NCBI GenBank assembly: GCA_018713375.1
Contig: DVOV01000010.1
Location: 1 to 9,677, forward strand
Reading direction: 5' to 3'
Source: Candidatus Scatomorpha stercorigallinarum
GTDB lineage: Bacteria > Bacillota_A > Clostridia > Oscillospirales > Oscillospiraceae
Length of the DNA: 9,677 nucleotides
Position numbers and translations under genes: made by a program. The notes beneath the pieces are model-generated. The model worked only from the letters and a program-made list of their open reading frames with translations, searched no databases and was not told where the DNA came from. This document shows positions 6,946 through 9,677 of this stretch, piece after piece. How positions within the stretch are numbered: position 1 is the stretch's first letter; every line of letters starts with the position of its first letter.

Positions 6946-8251
6946 CCGCTTTGACTTCGCCGCCCTGGAAAAGGCGGGGAAGGTGCTCTGCGCCGTCTCC
7001 GGCGGGGCGGACAGCGTCTATCTGCTGCACCGCTGCCTGGAGGGGGCGGCGGGGCACGGCTACGCCGTCTGCGCCGCGCACTACGACCACGGCCTGCGGG
7101 GCGAGGAGTCCGCGCGCGACAGCCGCTTCGTCGCGGACATGTGCCGCGGGCTGGGCGTGGAGTGCCTCACGGGCCGGGGCGACGTGCGCTCATATGCGTG
7201 CGAGCGGCGGCTGGGCACGGAGGAGGCGGCGCGCGAGCTGCGCTACGCCTTTTTGCAGGAGGCCGCCGGGAAGCTGGGCGCGCAGCTCATCGCCACGGCG
7301 CACAACGCCGGCGACAACGCGGAGACCATGCTGTTGGCCCTGGCGCGCGGCGCGGGCCTGCGCGGCCTGGGCGGCATCCCGCCCCGGCGGGGGAACATCG
7401 TGCGGCCCATGCTGGCCGTCACGCGCGCGGAGGTGGAGGAGTATCTCGCCGCGCGGGGCATAGCCCACGTGGAGGACAGCACGAACGCCCTCGACGACTA
7501 TGCCCGCAACCGCCTGAGGCACCATGTGCTGCCCCTGCTGCGGGAGCTCAACCCCCGCTTTGACACGGCGGCCGCGCGCGCCGCGGCGCTGCTGCGCGCC
7601 GACGAGGACTTCCTGGAGTCCCTGGCGCGGGACTTTCTGCGCGGAAATGCGGACGAAAACGGCCTCTCCGCCGCCGCCCTCGCCGCCGCGCCGCGCAGCG
7701 TGGCCTCCCGCGCCGTGCGCATCCTGGCGCCCTGCGCGCTCTCGGAGGCGCATGTGGACGCCGTGCTGGCCCTGGCGGAGGGCGAGGGCGCGGCCTTCGC
7801 CGACGTGCCGGGCGCGCGCTGCGCGCGGCAGAACGGGCGACTGCGCTTTTTTACGTCCCTGCCGGGCGCGATAGAGCCGCATGCCCTGCGCGCCGGGGAG
7901 GAGTTCGCCCTGCCGGAGGCCGGGCTGTATGTAAAGTGCTCGGACAGCGTATACAGCGGCGAAATTAACAGTTCATTCAACACTTTTTTCTTCCCATATG
8001 CAAATATTTGTGGTACTATATACTGCATGTCGGGGCAGCCTGGGGACAAACTGCGAATAGCGCGCCGCGGCTGCACGAAAAAACTCTCCGACCTCTTCGC
8101 GGAGGCGCGCATCCCCGCGCTCAGCCGCGCGCTGGTGCCCGTTTTCCGGGACGATGCGGGCGTCCTGGCCGTTTACGGCCTGGCGCTGGCCGAACGGGCC
8201 GCGCCGCGCGCCGGCGAGAGGGCGCTGAGAGTGGAGATAAGAGAAATATAG
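6938..8251 (+). CDS. tilS: tRNA(Ile)-lysidine synthetase TilS
   Basis: This 437-residue enzyme uses ATP to attach lysine to C34 of the CAU-anticodon tRNA-Ile, making it read AUA. The N-terminal PP-loop ATPase domain has SGGADS (21-26), the AHYDHGLRGEES segment (about 47-58), TAHNAGDNAETML and GGIPPRRGNIVRPML, then DSTN...YARNRLRH. The C-terminal TilS_C domain is recognisable by GQPGDKL and RGCTKKLSDLF, so the protein is full length. The ATG at 6938 overlaps the dnaB stop, with AGAGGG at 6926-6931 as SD. Codon use changes sharply around residues 330-370: the region 7961-8030 is about 30% GC and uses codons such as AAT, ATT, TGT, ACT and ATA that are rare in the rest of the gene. The peptide there still looks like the family linker, so this is not obviously an insertion. 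tilS-hpt-ftsH is a classic Bacillota order. Confidence 0.95.
   Translation: MSDRFDFAALEKAGKVLCAVSGGADSVYLLHRCLEGAAGHGYAVCAAHYDHGLRGEESARDSRFVADMCRGLGVECLTGRGDVRSYACERRLGTEEAARELRYAFLQEAAGKLGAQLIATAHNAGDNAETMLLALARGAGLRGLGGIPPRRGNIVRPMLAVTRAEVEEYLAARGIAHVEDSTNALDDYARNRLRHHVLPLLRELNPRFDTAAARAAALLRADEDFLESLARDFLRGNADENGLSAAALAAAPRSVASRAVRILAPCALSEAHVDAVLALAEGEGAAFADVPGARCARQNGRLRFFTSLPGAIEPHALRAGEEFALPEAGLYVKCSDSVYSGEINSSFNTFFFPYANICGTIYCMSGQPGDKLRIARRGCTKKLSDLFAEARIPALSRALVPVFRDDAGVLAVYGLALAERAAPRAGERALRVEIREI
7991..8019 (+). promoter_or_regulatory. Candidate internal promoter for hpt-ftsH inside tilS
   Basis: TTCCCA (7991-7996) and TACTAT (8014-8019) are 17 bases apart, and TGG precedes the -10 as in the gdpP promoter (extended -10). 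They sit in the only strongly AT-rich patch of the coding run. The spacer contains the perfect palindrome CAAATATTTG (8001-8010). An overlapping TATACT lies at 8019-8024 but has no good -35. The leader to the hpt ATG would be about 240 nt. AT-rich DNA yields chance matches, so confidence is limited. Confidence 0.35.
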
Positions 8252-8268
8252 AGCGGGAGAGGGACGTT

Positions 8269-8835
8269 ATGGCAGAGCGCAGAGGGATGGAGAACGATAT
8301 CGAGCGCGTGCTCTTCACGGAGGAGGAGCTCAAGCGCCGCGTGAAGGAGCTGGGCGGACAGCTCACGCGCGATTTCGCGGATAAGGACCCCGTGTTCGTG
8401 GGCGTGCTCAAGGGCTGCTTCGTGTTCATGGCGGACCTGCTCCGCAGCGTGGACATGCACTGCACGATGGACTTTATGGCCGTTTCCAGCTATGGCAGCG
8501 GCACCACGACCACCGGCGCGGTAAAAATAAACAAGGACCTCTCGGCCGATATCGAGGGACGGCATGTGATCATCGTCGAGGACATCCTCGACAGCGGCGT
8601 GACGCTCAGCTACCTCACCAAGTACCTCGAAGGGCGCGCGCCGGCGTCCATCTCGCTGGTGACGCTGCTGGACAAGCCGGCCCGCCGCCGCGCGGACGTC
8701 CGCGCCGACTACGTCGGCTTCATCTCCGAGGACGCGTTCGTCGTGGGCTACGGCCTCGACTACGCGGAACAGTACCGCAACCTGCCGTATATCGGCGTTC
8801 TCAAGCCCGAGATCTACGAAAAAGCGGGCGAATAA
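8269..8835 (+). CDS. hpt: Hypoxanthine(-guanine) phosphoribosyltransferase
   Basis: The 188-residue protein is a type I phosphoribosyltransferase that converts hypoxanthine or guanine plus PRPP to IMP or GMP in purine salvage. Diagnostic segments are [17 protein letters not shown] near the N-terminus, [10 protein letters not shown] with following SGTTTTG (flexible loop), the PRPP-binding [11 protein letters not shown] (Glu104-Asp105, Asp108), LLDKPARR and [27 protein letters not shown] at the purine pocket. The ATG at 8269 is chosen because GAGAGGGA (8257-8264) lies just upstream. The next ATG (8287) has its purine-rich stretch directly abutting it, and upstream starts would run deep into tilS. 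It begins 17 bases after tilS and is followed 35 bases later by ftsH. The enzyme is cytosolic. Confidence 0.96.
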   Translation: MAERRGMENDIERVLFTEEELKRRVKELGGQLTRDFADKDPVFVGVLKGCFVFMADLLRSVDMHCTMDFMAVSSYGSGTTTTGAVKINKDLSADIEGRHVIIVEDILDSGVTLSYLTKYLEGRAPASISLVTLLDKPARRRADVRADYVGFISEDAFVVGYGLDYAEQYRNLPYIGVLKPEIYEKAGE

Positions 8836-8870
8836 AGAAGCAAGAGCAGCACGAAGGAAGTGACGTTTTT

Positions 8871-9677
8871 TTGAAACCTCAGAAGAACCGGGCGCGCGAC
8901 CTCGGTTTTTACATCCTGGTGATGGTGATACTGCTGGCCGTAATCTACAGCATGGTGGCCCCCACGCAGAGCGAGCAGGTCATCTATTCGGACGTGGTGG
9001 AGCTCTTCCGCAACGAGCAGGTGGAGTCGTTCTACATCGAGGGCTCCAATATCGTGCTCACGCTGAAGGACGCCGCGGAGGGCGACCCGCCGGTGACCTA
9101 TCAGCTCTACGACGTGAGCCTCTTCTGGTACGACATGAGCGACCTCATCATGCAGCAGCAGGAAGAGGGCATCATCTCGGGCTATAACCTCGACGTGGGC
9201 TGGGTGGCCCCGTGGTGGTTCAGCTTCGTGTTCTATATGCTCATCATCGCCGCCATGTTCGGCCTCTGGTACGCGCTGATGAACAAGTCCAGCGGTGGCG
9301 GGGCGCCGGGCGTGGGCAAGTTCGGCAAGGCGCGCACGCGCCTGGGCAGCGAGGAGCAGAAAAAAGTCACCTTCCGCGACGTCGCCGGCTGCGAGGAGGA
9401 GAAGGCCGAGCTGGAGGAGGTCGTGAACTTCCTCAAAAACCCCAAGGCCTATACCGACATGGGCGCGCGCATCCCCAAGGGCGTGCTGCTCGTCGGCCCC
9501 CCGGGGACGGGCAAGACGCTCATCGCCAAGGCCGTGGCCGGCGAGGCGGGCGTGCAGTTCCTCTCCATCTCCGGCTCCGACTTCGTGGAGCTCTATGTGG
9601 GCGTGGGCGCCAGCCGTGTCCGGGACCTCTTTGACCAGGCCAAGAAGAACGCCCCCTCCATCGTCTTTATCGACGAG
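8871..9677 (+). CDS. ftsH: ATP-dependent zinc metalloprotease FtsH, N-terminal part
   Basis: The frame runs off the window after 269 codons. FtsH is a membrane-anchored AAA+ protease that degrades misfolded membrane proteins and short-lived regulators. Visible parts are membrane segment 1 (about 11-29), an extracytoplasmic domain (about 30-112) and membrane segment 2 (about 115-137). A glycine-rich linker and [13 protein letters not shown] follow, then Walker A GPPGTGKT (209-216), the pore-loop region [21 protein letters not shown] and Walker B IVFIDE at the very edge. The zinc HEXXH site lies beyond the window. The only start that keeps membrane segment 1 intact is TTG at 8871; the next ATG or GTG codons fall inside that segment. 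SD-like AAGGAAG (8854-8860) is 10 to 12 bases upstream, slightly far. Seven T (8866-8872) run into the start codon. The start is less certain than the identity. Confidence 0.97.
   Translation, partial: MKPQKNRARDLGFYILVMVILLAVIYSMVAPTQSEQVIYSDVVELFRNEQVESFYIEGSNIVLTLKDAAEGDPPVTYQLYDVSLFWYDMSDLIMQQQEEGIISGYNLDVGWVAPWWFSFVFYMLIIAAMFGLWYALMNKSSGGGAPGVGKFGKARTRLGSEEQKKVTFRDVAGCEEEKAELEEVVNFLKNPKAYTDMGARIPKGVLLVGPPGTGKTLIAKAVAGEAGVQFLSISGSDFVELYVGVGASRVRDLFDQAKKNAPSIVFIDE

Noticed and set aside
8008..8268. N-terminal extension of hpt reaching back into tilS
   Set aside because: The extension overlaps tilS C-terminal domain codons, its peptide is Arg/Ala-rich noise, and the ATG at 8269 has a good SD and gives the usual family length.
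8866..8872. T7 run as a terminator between hpt and ftsH
   Set aside because: No stable hairpin precedes it, and it runs directly into the start of ftsH.

Overview
The window is one strand of GC-rich bacterial chromosome (roughly two thirds G+C by eye) with every credible gene on the + strand. The gene content and order point to an anaerobic, GC-rich member of the Bacillota, most likely class Clostridia. The evidence is an Rnf-type ferredoxin subunit ending an operon, the Bacillota order gdpP-rplI-dnaB, the Bacillota order tilS-hpt-ftsH, and a strong SD sequence (GAGGTGATC) complementary to the usual Bacillota 16S rRNA tail. I cannot name a genus.

Layout: (1) 1-189 is the 3' end of rnfB, closed by a perfect GNRA-loop hairpin terminator (202-235). 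(2) 342-2932 is a two-gene unit with its own candidate promoter. It holds a 661-residue soluble protein joining a ParB-like N-terminal region to a BMP/PnrA-type nucleoside-binding-like domain, then a small YfcE-like metallophosphoesterase whose GTG start overlaps the previous stop (GTGA). A long perfect hairpin (2944-2979) ends this unit. (3) A near-consensus extended -10 promoter (3017-3046) opens a long run of tightly packed housekeeping genes: gdpP (c-di-AMP phosphodiesterase), rplI (ribosomal protein L9), dnaB (replicative helicase), tilS (tRNA-Ile lysidine synthetase), hpt (hypoxanthine phosphoribosyltransferase) and the 5' part of ftsH (membrane AAA+ protease), which runs off the window.

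The third region reads as one transcription unit joining second-messenger turnover, ribosome and replication functions, tRNA decoding, purine salvage and membrane proteolysis. dnaB and tilS overlap by 8 bases, so the two conserved Bacillota blocks are directly abutted. An unusually AT-rich patch inside tilS (about 30% GC over 70 bases) carries an extended -10-like motif and a perfect palindrome, and may be an internal promoter for hpt-ftsH.

Most of the window is ordinary core genome. The parts that look least described are the ParB-like/BMP fusion with its coupled phosphoesterase, the His-to-Asn change in the GdpP DHHA1 glycine motif, and the AT-rich island in tilS. I saw no mobile elements, CRISPR arrays, tRNA or rRNA genes.
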